A DNA stretch of 64,000 nucleotides from Gemmatimonadota bacterium (GCA_040388535.1 JAZKBR010000003.1:1-64000), one strand, 5' to 3'. Numbered from the stretch's first letter, positions 18,390 through 27,373 are shown. A program made the numbers and translations. Notes: a model not told the origin generated them from the sequence alone.

Positions 18390-18495
18390 GGTCCCCTCGA
18401 ATGAATGCGCAGCCTTCTGCTGATGCCCGACGGTCAACGTCGAGCTTCGCCGCGGAGTTCCTTCACCCGGAAATAAACAGGGGGCCGCGTCGGCC

Positions 18496-18540
18496 CCCTT
18501 CTCCCTTCTCCCTTCTCCCTTCTCCCTTCTCCCTTCTCCC
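18496..18540. repeat. Heptanucleotide tandem repeat (CCCTTCT)n
   Basis: Six perfect copies of CCCTTCT and one partial copy, ending just before the stop codon of the acyl-CoA dehydrogenase gene at 18545. Slippage here would alter the 3' untranslated region, not a protein. Confidence 0.95.
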
Positions 18541-18544
18541 TTTC

Positions 18545-19687
18545 TCACATCGCCAGCAACGCCCTCGCAATCACCATCCGCTGGATTTCGCTGGTGCCCT
18601 CGCCGATGGTGCAGAGCATCACGTCGCGATAGAACTTTTCCGCGGGGTACTCCTTGATGAAGCCGTAGCCGCCGAAGATCTGCACGCTCTTCTGGGTGCA
18701 GCGGACCGCAACCTCAGAGGCGTAAAGCTTCGCCATTGACGACCAGAGCGTCGTCTTCTCGCCGGCATCCTTCATCGCGGCAGCGCGGTAGCAGAGCAGG
18801 CGTGCTGCTTCGATTTCGGTCGCCATGTCGGAGAGCATGAACTGGATCGCCTGGAAACCGGAGATCGGCTGTCCGAAGGCGCTCCGCTCCTTGGAGTACT
18901 TCCGCGCGGCCTCGTACGCGCCGCGCGCAATCCCCACCGCGAGCGCTCCGATCGAAATGCGGCCGCCATCGAGCACCTTCATCGCATCGATGAAGCCATA
19001 GCCCACCTTGCCAAGCACATTCGCGGCTGGCACCCGGCAATTCTCGAGCACCAGCTCGGCCGTATCGGAGGTCCGCATCCCGAGCTTGTTCTCTTTCTTG
19101 CCGGCGCGGATTCCGGGCGTGCTCATATCGATCACGAACGCGGTGATGCCGTGTTTCTTGTCGTGCTTGTCACTCACCGCGAGCACCACAGCCACCTGGG
19201 CGTAGGTCGTGTTGGTGATGAAGTTCTTGGTGCCGTTGAGGACCCAGTGGTCGCCGTCCTGCACCGCGCTGCAACGCAGACCGGCGGCATCGCTCCCTGA
19301 GGCCGGCTCGGTCAGCGCCCAGCAGCCGATCCACTCGCCGCTTGCAAGCTTGGGCAGATACTTCTGCCGCTGCTCTTCGTTGCCGCCGAGGTAGATGTGA
19401 CCCGAGGCCAGCGAGTTATGCGCGGCCACCGCCAGGGCAACACCCGATTCGACCGCGCCGAGTTCCTCGATGATGTTGACGTAGTCGACGTAGCTGAGAC
19501 CCGATCCGCCATAGGCTTCCGGCAGGATGGCGCCGAGCATGCCCAGCTCACCGAGCTGCTTGATGGTATCGAGTGGGAAGTGCTGCGCTTCATCCCACTC
19601 CATCACGTGCGGCTGGATCTCGCGCTGAGCGAAGTCGCGCACCATCTGCTTGACCTGTTCCTGTTCCTCGGTCAGACGAAAATCCAT
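18545..19687 (-). CDS. Acyl-CoA dehydrogenase
   Basis: A 380-residue protein covering the whole acyl-CoA dehydrogenase fold: N-terminal helices, central beta-domain with the signatures CWALTEPASGSDA and FITNTTYA, and a C-terminal helical domain. The FAD-binding QIFGGYGF is present, and the catalytic Glu is probably that of IGEGTSEIQ. This is a short/medium-chain type of FAD-dependent enzyme that makes trans-2-enoyl-CoA in fatty-acid or branched amino-acid breakdown; electrons go to ETF. The ATG at 19687 has AGGAG 10 nt upstream. No other beta-oxidation gene is adjacent. Confidence 0.97.
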   Translation of the reverse strand: MDFRLTEEQEQVKQMVRDFAQREIQPHVMEWDEAQHFPLDTIKQLGELGMLGAILPEAYGGSGLSYVDYVNIIEELGAVESGVALAVAAHNSLASGHIYLGGNEEQRQKYLPKLASGEWIGCWALTEPASGSDAAGLRCSAVQDGDHWVLNGTKNFITNTTYAQVAVVLAVSDKHDKKHGITAFVIDMSTPGIRAGKKENKLGMRTSDTAELVLENCRVPAANVLGKVGYGFIDAMKVLDGGRISIGALAVGIARGAYEAARKYSKERSAFGQPISGFQAIQFMLSDMATEIEAARLLCYRAAAMKDAGEKTTLWSSMAKLYASEVAVRCTQKSVQIFGGYGFIKEYPAEKFYRDVMLCTIGEGTSEIQRMVIARALLAM

Positions 19688-19848
19688 GACGTAACCACTC
19701 CTGGGGGAAACCGTTCATTGGGTCGCGGGAAGCGGGAGTTTCGTGGATCCCCGGCCCGTGCGCCGGGGAGAAGATCGCCGACTCCCCCGGCTGGAGCCAC
19801 CCCCCATCACCGAATTCTTGTTCTGTTGCGAACCGGAACGTCTTTGAC

Positions 19849-20361
19849 TCAGGCCGGTCGCATCCCGCGGTAGACCACCACTGGGGTGCCGTCGAGCAGC
19901 ATCTCGCGCTCGAACTGCATCCCGACCTTCTTCATCACACCCTGGGAGCCGTAGTTCTTGGGGTCGGTGAGGGCCACGAGCGACGGAGCTTCGAGCAAGC
20001 CGAATCCCAGATCGAGGCAGGCCTGCGCCACTTCGGTACCGAGTCCCTGCCCCCAGTACTGCTTGAAGAAGAGGTAGCCGATTTCGATCTCGGGAACGCC
20101 CTCGAGGTCGAGGTTGCGAAGGCAGCCGAGGCCCGCGACCGTGTCGCTGTCCCGTTCGCGCAGCAGGTAGACGCCGTGACCGTGGCGCTCCCAGTGGGCG
20201 AGGTTGCGAACCATGTAGGCCGCCGTCTTCGCTTCGTCACGCGGACCGCCCAGCAACGCCATCACATCGGGGTCGCTCTGGATGCGGCGAATGTCGGGCT
20301 CGTGCTCGGCGAGAAGTCGCTCGCCGCGGAGCCGGGCCGTGGTGAAGTGGTCGAGGGTCAT
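19849..20361 (-). CDS. GNAT N-acetyltransferase (RimJ/RimL-like)
   Basis: A protein of about 170 residues with the GNAT layout of ribosomal-protein acetyltransferases: TARLRGERL at the start, EIEIGYLFFKQYWGQGLGTEVAQACL as the acetyl-CoA-binding motif A, and a final segment with KNYGSQGVMKKVGM. The target could be a protein N-terminus, an antibiotic or a metabolite. I chose the ATG at 20361 because it lies just past the upstream gene; ATGs at 20385-20394 are in frame and would overlap that gene slightly. It ends 161 bp before the acyl-CoA dehydrogenase start. Confidence 0.88.
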   Translation of the reverse strand: MTLDHFTTARLRGERLLAEHEPDIRRIQSDPDVMALLGGPRDEAKTAAYMVRNLAHWERHGHGVYLLRERDSDTVAGLGCLRNLDLEGVPEIEIGYLFFKQYWGQGLGTEVAQACLDLGFGLLEAPSLVALTDPKNYGSQGVMKKVGMQFEREMLLDGTPVVVYRGMRPA

Positions 20362-20371
20362 CAGATCACGC

Positions 20372-22309
20372 CTATCGTTTGACATAGTCATCAATCAATC
20401 GCTGCAGTAGCGCCTGTCCGTGCCGGATCTCGCGCGACCCGCCGTTGCCACTCTGGGCGATGATCCGCTTGCCAACGTTGTCCCACGCCACGGCGCCGGA
20501 GTCCGTGACCACACCGAAGCCATCGGTGAAGGTGAACCAGCTCCACTGCGCTGCGCCCGCTGCGAGCAGGTCCCGGCTCCAGCCGAAGCGCGATCCGTCG
20601 AGTCCGAGCTGGGCCAGCAGCGTGGCCGGGAGATCCGCCTGCCCGCCGACCTGATGGATGACCGTGTCTCGCACCGCGAGGGCACCACCGAGCCAGAGCA
20701 TCGGGATGGCAAAGGTCTCCCATTTCCGCGACGGTTGCAGGGAATCGAGCATAGGAAGGCGATGCCCGTGATCGGCGAGGATGACGATCAGCGTACTGTC
20801 CCACCACGGCATCGTGCGCGCCTGACGGACGAAATCCCCGATGCTTTGATCGGTATAGCGATGCGCGTTGAGGAACCGACTCGTCTCATCGCTTCCCGGG
20901 ATCACCGTTTTCATCGGGACCACGAATGGCTCGTGACTGCTGAGCGTGAACAAGGTCACGAAGAATGGTCGTGGCATCTGCACCAGGTCGGCTTGCAGCC
21001 GACCCAGCACCACGTGATCGTCGGCACCCCAGCTCGAGTGCCGATCTCCCGGGCGGAACGCCTCTGCCGTGACGAGGGAATCGAACTCGGCCTGGAGCAG
21101 GAACGACTTGAAGTTGGTGAACTCGGGGTCGCCGCCGTAGTAGAAGGTCGCCCGATAGCCCGCGTGCTTGAGTTCGCGCGACAACGCCGGCAGCGAAGCG
21201 CTCTTCCGGGGGTGCTGGATGATTTCGGTGGTGGGCTGCGCTGGATAGCCGCCGAGGATCGCGGTGAGCCCCTCAGGACTGCGGTCGCCACTCGCGTAGA
21301 AGTGATCGAAGAGCACGCCGTCCCGGATCAGTGAATCGACGTTCGGCGTCACGCCGGCGACGCCACCGAGCCGCTCGACGACCTTGGCCGAAAAGCTCTC
21401 CCACAGGATGACGATGACGTTCGGGCGAGCCACGCGGAGCAGCGACCGTGTCGGCCCGCCGCGCTGCAGCAATGAATCGACCGTGGCCGCGGCCTCCTCA
21501 GCTGGCAGGACCCGGTAGGCATTGGTCGTGTCGTAGGTCCGCCAGAAGACCGCGTCGAAAAAATTCCACGATGCGTTGATGGCGGCCTGATTCGCAAAGG
21601 CATCACGGGAGAAATAGACCGTGCTCTGCGTCATCGGCATCTTCTGGAACCCGCCGCGCGCCGGGTAGTAGAGAAACCAGCAGAGTCCGCCGAGCAGGGC
21701 GAAGGCCGGAATCGCGACCGGCCACCAGACTCGCTGCCACCCCCGCAACTCCGCGCGGAAGAAGTGCCGGAAGCCCAGGCGCGCCACGATCAGCAGCACC
21801 ACGAGCAGCGGCAGCAGCAACCAGATCGGCGACGCGCCGGCCGACGCAAACATTTCCTTCGGCGTATTGAGATAGCGCAGGATCGAGGCATCGATCCGGT
21901 AGCCCCACGCCCGGAACAGTTCGAGATCGAGCACCGAGATGAACGTGAGCAGCGTCACCATCAGCGCGGTGAACCAGCGCACCAGCCACGCGCCAGTGCG
22001 CGGCAGGAAGAGCGAGAGTGCCGTGAACGCGAACACCACCACCGCGGGATAGGCGGTCGCGGCCATGTCCATCCGGGCACCGTGGAAGAAGGTGCCCCAG
22101 GCGATTGCGACACCAGCGTGGCGCGCCGCCGCGAAATGATAGAGGAGAAACGCGGCGCGCAGGATGGCGAAATAGAGCATCCACGCCGCGAAGTACGCGA
22201 AACAGAAGCCGATGCGTCGCACGCCGGCACGCAGCGCGCTGGCGAACGCCCGCGAGTCAGTCAGGTGCGGCCCCAGTGCGAGGCGTGATCGAGAAAATCC
22301 TGGCCACAC
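20372..22309 (-). CDS. LTA synthase-like sulfatase-superfamily membrane enzyme
   Basis: A protein of about 645 residues. About five membrane helices occupy residues 30-215, followed by a periplasmic alkaline-phosphatase-fold domain. Metal-site and nucleophile motifs are visible: VIVILWES, RSPEGLTAILGGYP (Thr nucleophile region) and ILADHGH. Relatives in Gram-negative bacteria transfer phosphoglycerol to glucans or modify lipids. The start is unclear: GTG 22309 overlaps the cupin gene by 49 nt; a GTG at 22222 would also keep all membrane segments. The GNAT gene begins 10 nt after its stop. Confidence 0.88.
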   Translation of the reverse strand: MWPGFSRSRLALGPHLTDSRAFASALRAGVRRIGFCFAYFAAWMLYFAILRAAFLLYHFAAARHAGVAIAWGTFFHGARMDMAATAYPAVVVFAFTALSLFLPRTGAWLVRWFTALMVTLLTFISVLDLELFRAWGYRIDASILRYLNTPKEMFASAGASPIWLLLPLLVVLLIVARLGFRHFFRAELRGWQRVWWPVAIPAFALLGGLCWFLYYPARGGFQKMPMTQSTVYFSRDAFANQAAINASWNFFDAVFWRTYDTTNAYRVLPAEEAAATVDSLLQRGGPTRSLLRVARPNVIVILWESFSAKVVERLGGVAGVTPNVDSLIRDGVLFDHFYASGDRSPEGLTAILGGYPAQPTTEIIQHPRKSASLPALSRELKHAGYRATFYYGGDPEFTNFKSFLLQAEFDSLVTAEAFRPGDRHSSWGADDHVVLGRLQADLVQMPRPFFVTLFTLSSHEPFVVPMKTVIPGSDETSRFLNAHRYTDQSIGDFVRQARTMPWWDSTLIVILADHGHRLPMLDSLQPSRKWETFAIPMLWLGGALAVRDTVIHQVGGQADLPATLLAQLGLDGSRFGWSRDLLAAGAAQWSWFTFTDGFGVVTDSGAVAWDNVGKRIIAQSGNGGSREIRHGQALLQRLIDDYVKR

Positions 22310-22692
22310 TCGCTCGCGATGGCGGCCTCTTCCTCAAAGCTGAGTTGCCCCTCGACGAGCCTGGCGCCCACGCGTTCAAAGTACGCTTCGAGCCCCGGCG
22401 GCACGATGACCAGCGCGCGGCCACCCGCCGCACCAACCACGTAGCGATGCGGCACGCCGGCTGGAACGGTCACAGCGTCACCCGGGCCTGCCACGATGGT
22501 CTCGTCACCGCGAGTGAAGGTGTACTCCCCCGCGAGGACGTAGAAGCTCTCCGGTCCGCGGGGATGGATATGCAGGGCGGGGCCGACCAGCGGGGGATGC
22601 TCCATTTCGATCAGGGCATAGACACCACCGGTTTCGGCCGTCGTCAGGCGAATGGTCATCCGGGTACCGCGGAAGAGCAACGTCGATGTCAT
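22261..22692 (-). CDS. Cupin-domain protein
   Basis: A 143-residue single-domain cupin. Motif 1 appears as ALHIHPRGPESFYVLAGEY (two His and a Glu) and motif 2 as PAGVPHRY (His), so the metal site is complete. The function could be a dioxygenase, isomerase or simple sensor; nothing in the context decides. The ATG at 22692 is preceded by GGTGGG. It overlaps the start of the LTA synthase-like gene and probably shares its transcript. Confidence 0.9.
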   Translation of the reverse strand: MTSTLLFRGTRMTIRLTTAETGGVYALIEMEHPPLVGPALHIHPRGPESFYVLAGEYTFTRGDETIVAGPGDAVTVPAGVPHRYVVGAAGGRALVIVPPGLEAYFERVGARLVEGQLSFEEEAAIASECGQDFLDHASHWGRT

Positions 22693-22833
22693 AGGCCCAC
22701 CAAGCTAGGCACCCTCCTGACCGCCGTCCATCATCCGGCGTCCGGATCGGCTACCTTCCCTGCCGGACAGCACAGCTGGTGCGCACCCGGAGGGCCGGGC
22801 GCCGTCCGCTCACTGACGGACGGGGGTACGCCG

Positions 22834-23541
22834 ATGGCGAAAAGACAGAACTACGGATTCGAGAAGCGACAGAAGGATCTCAAGAAGCAGCAGAAGCGCG
22901 ACGAAAAGGCCGAGAAGAAGCGGCTCCGCGAACAGTTGACCGATCCGTCGGCGCCGCTCGATGCCGGCACCGAAGAAGCCGTGCGTGCGCTCTGCGCTGA
23001 AGGGTGGGAGTTGTTCGAGAAGTTCAGCGCGAAGGCCGGCACCGGCGAGTTCCATCCTTTCATTGCCGCCGACTACGAGACCGTGCTCGCGGCACTGCTG
23101 CCGCGTCGCGGCGCCGGGCTCAAGTTTCTCGAATGGGGCTCGGCCACCGGCGTGATCGCCATCATGGCCGACCTGCTCGGCTTCGAGTCGTTCGGTATCG
23201 AGATCGACATCGAGCTGGTGCACACCGCTCGCGATCTGGCCGAGCGCCACTACTCCGAAGCCCGTTTCGCTGCAGGGAGTTTCCTCCCCGCCGGATACGA
23301 GTGGCGGCCGGCGAGTGGCGACGGGCGCACCGCGACCATCGGCACCGGCACATCGGGCTATCTCGAGCTGGCGACGCCGCTCGATGAATTCGACGTGGTT
23401 TTCGGCTACCCGTGGAGTGGTGAAGAGCCGATGATGCTCGACCTGATGCGCGCCTACGGCCGCCCCGACGCCTATCTGCTGCTCAACACCGTCAACAACG
23501 GTGTCCAGACCTATCAGGGCGGACGGCTGCTGCCGGCCTAG
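22834..23541 (+). CDS. SAM-dependent methyltransferase-like protein with lysine-rich N-terminal segment
   Basis: A 235-residue protein. Residues 1-35 are strongly basic (MAKRQNYGFEKRQKDLKKQQ and onward, rich in Lys/Arg/Glu) and resemble small stand-alone basic proteins of many Gram-negative bacteria. Residues 95-180 form a class I methyltransferase core with motif I LEWGSATG (99-106) and an acidic motif II (GIEIDIEL). The last part reads DEFDVVFGYPWSGEEP, similar to the catalytic region of these enzymes. The substrate is unknown; the basic tail suggests nucleic-acid or ribosome contact (inference). The ATG at 22834 has GGGGG 7 nt upstream. Its TAG stop shares CTAG with the convergent amidohydrolase gene. 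Confidence 0.82.
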   Translation: MAKRQNYGFEKRQKDLKKQQKRDEKAEKKRLREQLTDPSAPLDAGTEEAVRALCAEGWELFEKFSAKAGTGEFHPFIAADYETVLAALLPRRGAGLKFLEWGSATGVIAIMADLLGFESFGIEIDIELVHTARDLAERHYSEARFAAGSFLPAGYEWRPASGDGRTATIGTGTSGYLELATPLDEFDVVFGYPWSGEEPMMLDLMRAYGRPDAYLLLNTVNNGVQTYQGGRLLPA

Positions 23542-24686
23542 TTCGGAAAACCGGCGCGCGCGATCCCCGGAATGATCTTGAGCGCGTTGCCGTAGTACAG
23601 CTTCTTCAGTGCCGCATCTGGAAGCCCGATGCCGTAGAGCTTCCAGAAGGCGTGGTAGTCGCGGTAGTAGTCGAAGTAGTCGTCGTTGGTCTCGAACACG
23701 CGCCAGTAGTACGGGTATTCATCCGGCTGATAACTGTCCTTGCCGAAGATCAGCCGGTCCTGGTACTTGATGAAGAAGTCGTGGGCCACCCGCGGCTGCC
23801 GTCCGATGTCGTAGAGCACTGCTCCGACTTCCGCATACAGATTCGGCATGCTGTCGAACATCCGGCCGAGCCGCGCGAGATCCTGCGCGTGCCAGCCGAG
23901 GTGCGCCAGCACCCAGATGGTGTTGGGGTGCTTCCTCAGCATCCGGTCGCGCTCGGCCATCAGCTCCTCGAACGCCGGGAAACGTGAACGGTCCTGGTAG
24001 CGCCGCTCCGGATAGATCGCCTGCTCGAGCCAGCGCTCGTTCTGGAAGTCGAGAGGCGACCAGAATTCCGCCGGATCGCCGGTGTGAATGAAAATGGGGA
24101 TCTTGAGGCGTGCCGCAGTCTCCCAGACGATATCGAGTTCGGGATCGTCAAGCTTGAGGCGACTGCCGTCGGCCTTCTTGTTGCTCATCCCGAAGCCTTT
24201 CATGATCTCGCCCACCCCGACCGCGCCCGCCTTCACGTCGGCTTCGAGCTGGGCGGCGATCTTCGCGCCCGACCCTGAGCCGACATCACGCAAGTTGAGG
24301 GTCGTGAACATCACGAAACGGTCCTTGTAGCGGCTCGCCTTGATCGCGGCGAGTTGCTGGGTGAGGCGCTCGCCGGAGGTGCCGTTTGCGTTGACCATCA
24401 CCCGCAGGTTCAGCGAGTCCATTCCCGCGCCAACCAGGTTGATGACCTCATTGCTGATGAGTGCGGGCGGATGTCCGTGAATGTCGATGACCGGATATTT
24501 CGCGCGAGGCACCTTGTGCACCGGCACCACCAGCGTCGAACGCGGCTTGTATTCGCGGATGCTCGGCACCGGCAGCGATGGCTCGCGCCCTTCGGCCGGA
24601 CGCGGAACCACCTGCCCCGGCGTCTGCTGGGCGAGAACAGGCGTAGTGAGCGTAACGAGGAATGCGAGGGCGAGCCAGCGACGCAT
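23538..24686 (-). CDS. Secreted amidohydrolase (TIM-barrel metal hydrolase)
   Basis: A 382-residue exported protein (signal peptide MRRWLALAFLVTLTTPVLAQ). The mature part holds DIHGHPP (first metal motif, about residue 68), FIHTGDPAEFW (about 190), LAHLGWH (about 265) and FGKDSY (about 325), which together make an amidohydrolase_2-like active site. It is longer than and diverged from the amidohydrolase at 6801-7748. The ATG at 24686 follows GGAG. The substrate is unknown. Confidence 0.9.
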   Translation of the reverse strand: MRRWLALAFLVTLTTPVLAQQTPGQVVPRPAEGREPSLPVPSIREYKPRSTLVVPVHKVPRAKYPVIDIHGHPPALISNEVINLVGAGMDSLNLRVMVNANGTSGERLTQQLAAIKASRYKDRFVMFTTLNLRDVGSGSGAKIAAQLEADVKAGAVGVGEIMKGFGMSNKKADGSRLKLDDPELDIVWETAARLKIPIFIHTGDPAEFWSPLDFQNERWLEQAIYPERRYQDRSRFPAFEELMAERDRMLRKHPNTIWVLAHLGWHAQDLARLGRMFDSMPNLYAEVGAVLYDIGRQPRVAHDFFIKYQDRLIFGKDSYQPDEYPYYWRVFETNDDYFDYYRDYHAFWKLYGIGLPDAALKKLYYGNALKIIPGIARAGFPN

Positions 24687-24784
24687 CGATCGACTCCGGT
24701 GGGTCAGGGACGAAGCGCAGTGAGGATCCCGACAGTACGACGGCGGGCGTGGCGGAGTTCCCGGCCACCACGCCCCGGCTGCGG

Positions 24785-26359
24785 CTACCAGTCGGTAGGC
24801 TGGTAGTCCTTGAGGAACTGCCCCCAGATATGTTCGCCGGTGTTGAAGCCGACCATGATCGGATCGACGATGCGCGCGGCGCCGTCGATGATGTCGAGCG
24901 GGGGATGGAAGCGGTGCTCCTTGGTCTTCCGTGCGGCGATCTCCACCGGATCTTCGTCGGTGACCCAGCCAGTGTCGATGGCGTTCATGTGAATGCCGTC
25001 GCCGTGGTAATCCGTGGCGGCGGTGCGCGTCATCATGTTCAGTGCGGCCTTTGCCATGTTGGTGTGCGGATGGCGCGTGGTCTTCCAGCGGCGGTAGAAC
25101 TGCCCCTCGACCGCCGACACGTTCACGATGTGCTTGTCGCGCTCCGGCGTCCGCATCATCAATGGCTTGAGACGGGCATTGATGATGAACGGCGCGATAG
25201 CGTTCACCAACTGGACTTCGAGCAACTCCACCGAAGGCACTTCGGCCATCAGCAGGCGCCACGAATTGCGGCCCCGCAGGTCGACCTGCTGCAGGTCCTG
25301 ATCGAGCCGCCCTTGCGGGAAGAGGTCATTCTGGGCCTGCAACTCTTCCGGCAGCAGCGGCACTTGCGACAGCTCGGCCGCGTGCGTGAGCCCTGCCACT
25401 TCGGAGATCCGCTTGTCGAACGTCGCGGGCAGCGTGCTCGATGCGTCGGCCTCGGGAAGCATATGGTAACCGCGCAGCCCTTCGTAACGACCGAGCAGCT
25501 TGCGTACCGGTTCCGGCATCGTGTGCAGCGCCGCCGTCTCGCCCTCCATCATGTGCTGATAGAAGTCGGGCGGACGACGCACCGTCTGGCAGGCGTTGTT
25601 GACGATGAAATCGAGCCGGTCGTGTGTCTCGAGCAGTTCCTTGCAGAAGGCCTCGACGCTCGGCGTGTGTCGCAGATCGAGTCCGAAGATCTCGAGCCGA
25701 TCACCCCATTCACCGAAATCGGGCTCCTCCGCGTAGCGCGCCGCCGAATCACGCGGGAAGCGCGTGGTGACGATGAGGCGCGCACCGGCGCGGAGCAACT
25801 TGAGGCCGGCCTGGTAGCCGATCTTGACGCGACCGCCGGTGAGCAGTGCCACCCGACCGCGCAGATCAGCGAGTTCGGTGCGCTTGCGATAGTTCAACTC
25901 GGCGCAGCTGGGGCAGAGCTGATCGTAGAAGTGGTGAATCAGCGAATAGTCCTGCTTGCAGACATAGCAGTGTTGCGGCTCGACCTGTTCGCGGAACTCG
26001 GGGTCGGCGACGTCCTGCTGAGAGAAATCCCCAGGCGGGAAAAAGTTCGGGGTGGTGAATACTTCCTGCCGGCGGAGGGCACGGATCCCGGTGCCAGCGA
26101 GGACCTTGTCGTCACGCTGGATCCGCTTCGCCTTCCGGTCACGAATGGTGGCCTTCACCATCTGACGGCGGGCGGCCGTGTCGGGATTGTAGACCAGCCC
26201 GGCCGCGTTGAGGAGGCGGTGCCGTTCCTTTTCCGGGAGGGAGGCCAGAACCCCTCGGTCGGAGGCGATCAGCTCAAGGGTTTCGGCGGCGGCACGAAGG
26301 CGCTCCACCAGCGCGGGATCACGGGTTTCATCCAGTGACGTTGAATCAGGCGTCTGCAT
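24785..26359 (-). CDS. SDR-family protein with N-terminal extension and zinc ribbon; catalytic Tyr replaced
   Basis: A 524-residue protein, twice the usual SDR length. Residues 1-125 are a helical extension. A Cys4 cluster follows (C131, C134, C149, C152). The Rossmann domain starts near 168 with TGGRVKIG at 174-181 and has NNA at 254-256. About 110 residues are inserted before VNAIAPF (385-391). The active-site Ser is S415 (NVSA) and the Lys K437, but the position of the catalytic Tyr is Thr433 (TNMAK). Members of this extended SDR group that I recall share HPHTNMAKAAL, so this looks like a family trait. It may still bind NAD(P) without classic redox chemistry. The start codon abuts a hairpin (26360-26385), so its true start is less certain than usual. 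Confidence 0.85.
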   Translation of the reverse strand: MQTPDSTSLDETRDPALVERLRAAAETLELIASDRGVLASLPEKERHRLLNAAGLVYNPDTAARRQMVKATIRDRKAKRIQRDDKVLAGTGIRALRRQEVFTTPNFFPPGDFSQQDVADPEFREQVEPQHCYVCKQDYSLIHHFYDQLCPSCAELNYRKRTELADLRGRVALLTGGRVKIGYQAGLKLLRAGARLIVTTRFPRDSAARYAEEPDFGEWGDRLEIFGLDLRHTPSVEAFCKELLETHDRLDFIVNNACQTVRRPPDFYQHMMEGETAALHTMPEPVRKLLGRYEGLRGYHMLPEADASSTLPATFDKRISEVAGLTHAAELSQVPLLPEELQAQNDLFPQGRLDQDLQQVDLRGRNSWRLLMAEVPSVELLEVQLVNAIAPFIINARLKPLMMRTPERDKHIVNVSAVEGQFYRRWKTTRHPHTNMAKAALNMMTRTAATDYHGDGIHMNAIDTGWVTDEDPVEIAARKTKEHRFHPPLDIIDGAARIVDPIMVGFNTGEHIWGQFLKDYQPTDW

Positions 26360-26385
26360 GGGGCCAAGGGTAATCCCTTGGCCCC
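26360..26385 (-). terminator. Hairpin directly upstream of the SDR start codon
   Basis: GGGGCCAAGGG, loop TAAT, CCCTTGGCCCC: a perfect 11-bp stem whose last base adjoins the ATG of the SDR gene at 26359. It follows the lipoprotein gene stop (26399) by 13 bp, so it may be that gene's terminator. The only Shine-Dalgarno-like AAGGG for the SDR gene is inside the stem. Confidence 0.75.
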
Positions 26386-26398
26386 CGAGGTCAATCGG

Positions 26399-26800
26399 TC
26401 AGTAGTTGCAGACCAGCGGGTCCCGATTGGTCCCCGGCACCAGGGAAATGAGAACCGGATCGTTCATCGGCGGGGTGCTGCGCAGGATCAGGAACTGGAG
26501 CTTCAGGGTATCGCCCTCGAAACGTCCCTGAAGCCGCATCCGGTCGGTGGGGTCAGTACGGATGTTCCCAGTGATCTCCAGGGCGTCCGATTCGACCGAG
26601 AAGGAGCCGGCGCTGTCGAGGGTGATGGGCGGGAACTTGGCCCGGAGGCAGCGCTGCGCGAAGGTCACCTGGGAGTTTCCGGCGGTGAGCTGGGCGCCAG
26701 CAGTCGCCCATTTGCCGCTGACCAGATCGCCCGGTCCGGCGGGGGAGCTGCCGCCACATCCGGCGACGAGCAGCAGGAGTAGCAACGGGCGGAACGACAT
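26399..26800 (-). CDS. Small lipoprotein of unknown function
   Basis: A 133-residue protein with signal peptide MSFRPLLLLLLVAGC, a lipobox, then a Gly/Ser linker. The mature part looks like a compact beta-sandwich or calycin-like fold (alternating polar and hydrophobic strands) with two Cys that may form a disulfide (RCLRAK and the C-terminal VCNY). No family recognised. The ATG at 26800 is preferred to a GTG at 26812, which would add four basic residues. Confidence 0.78.
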   Translation of the reverse strand: MSFRPLLLLLLVAGCGGSSPAGPGDLVSGKWATAGAQLTAGNSQVTFAQRCLRAKFPPITLDSAGSFSVESDALEITGNIRTDPTDRMRLQGRFEGDTLKLQFLILRSTPPMNDPVLISLVPGTNRDPLVCNY

Positions 26801-26869
26801 CGGGCGCCTCACGGACAGGGTGGTACGAAAGATTCGGCTATCGGTGCGACCCGGCCACTCGGTGGATTG

Positions 26870-27373
26870 TCACTTCCCTCGAGCGAGCAGTTCGGGCCCT
26901 GCTGCCCCGGATGAGAGCGCTTCGCGTTCCTCTGCAGGCGCCTGTCGCGCGAGTTGCAGCGTCGCAACGGCCGACCCCGCGCCGACCAGTGCCCCCACGG
27001 TCGCCACAGCAGCACCGGTGAGGAAGCCGGTCACCGTGCCATTGACGAGCGCGGCCACGGCGACGGCACCGAGCGGGAGTGCCACGCCAGCCACCGCGCC
27101 CATCCGGGCGATGCGCCGGGTCTCGAGCGCGGTCACGGCCGCAGCGTTGCGGTTGCTGGAGAGCGCGAGCGCGAACACCAGGCCACTGATGGCTCCGAGA
27201 GTCGCGCCGATCCCGGCGAACATTTTCGCGAAGACCCACGCGCCGAGATAGAACTGCAGCGAGGAGTTCGCGAGGACGAGTGCCCCGGCGAGCAGCCCTG
27301 CGGCCGCACCCCACACCAGGGCCCAGAGGCCGGCCAGTACCAGAGCCGCACGGAATTGGCGGAAGATTTTCAC
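26870..27373 (-). CDS. Small membrane protein of unknown function
   Basis: A 167-residue protein with about four hydrophobic segments (starting WALVWGAAAGLLAGALVLA) rich in Gly and Ala. It ends in a charged tail (APAEEREALSS). I recognise no family. The start is a GTG at 27373 that overlaps the stop of the acyltransferase gene by 4 nt (GTGA); a longer frame would run inside that gene. Coupling suggests it works with or stabilises the acyltransferase-like protein (inference). Confidence 0.75.
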   Translation of the reverse strand: MKIFRQFRAALVLAGLWALVWGAAAGLLAGALVLANSSLQFYLGAWVFAKMFAGIGATLGAISGLVFALALSSNRNAAAVTALETRRIARMGAVAGVALPLGAVAVAALVNGTVTGFLTGAAVATVGALVGAGSAVATLQLARQAPAEEREALSSGAAGPELLARGK

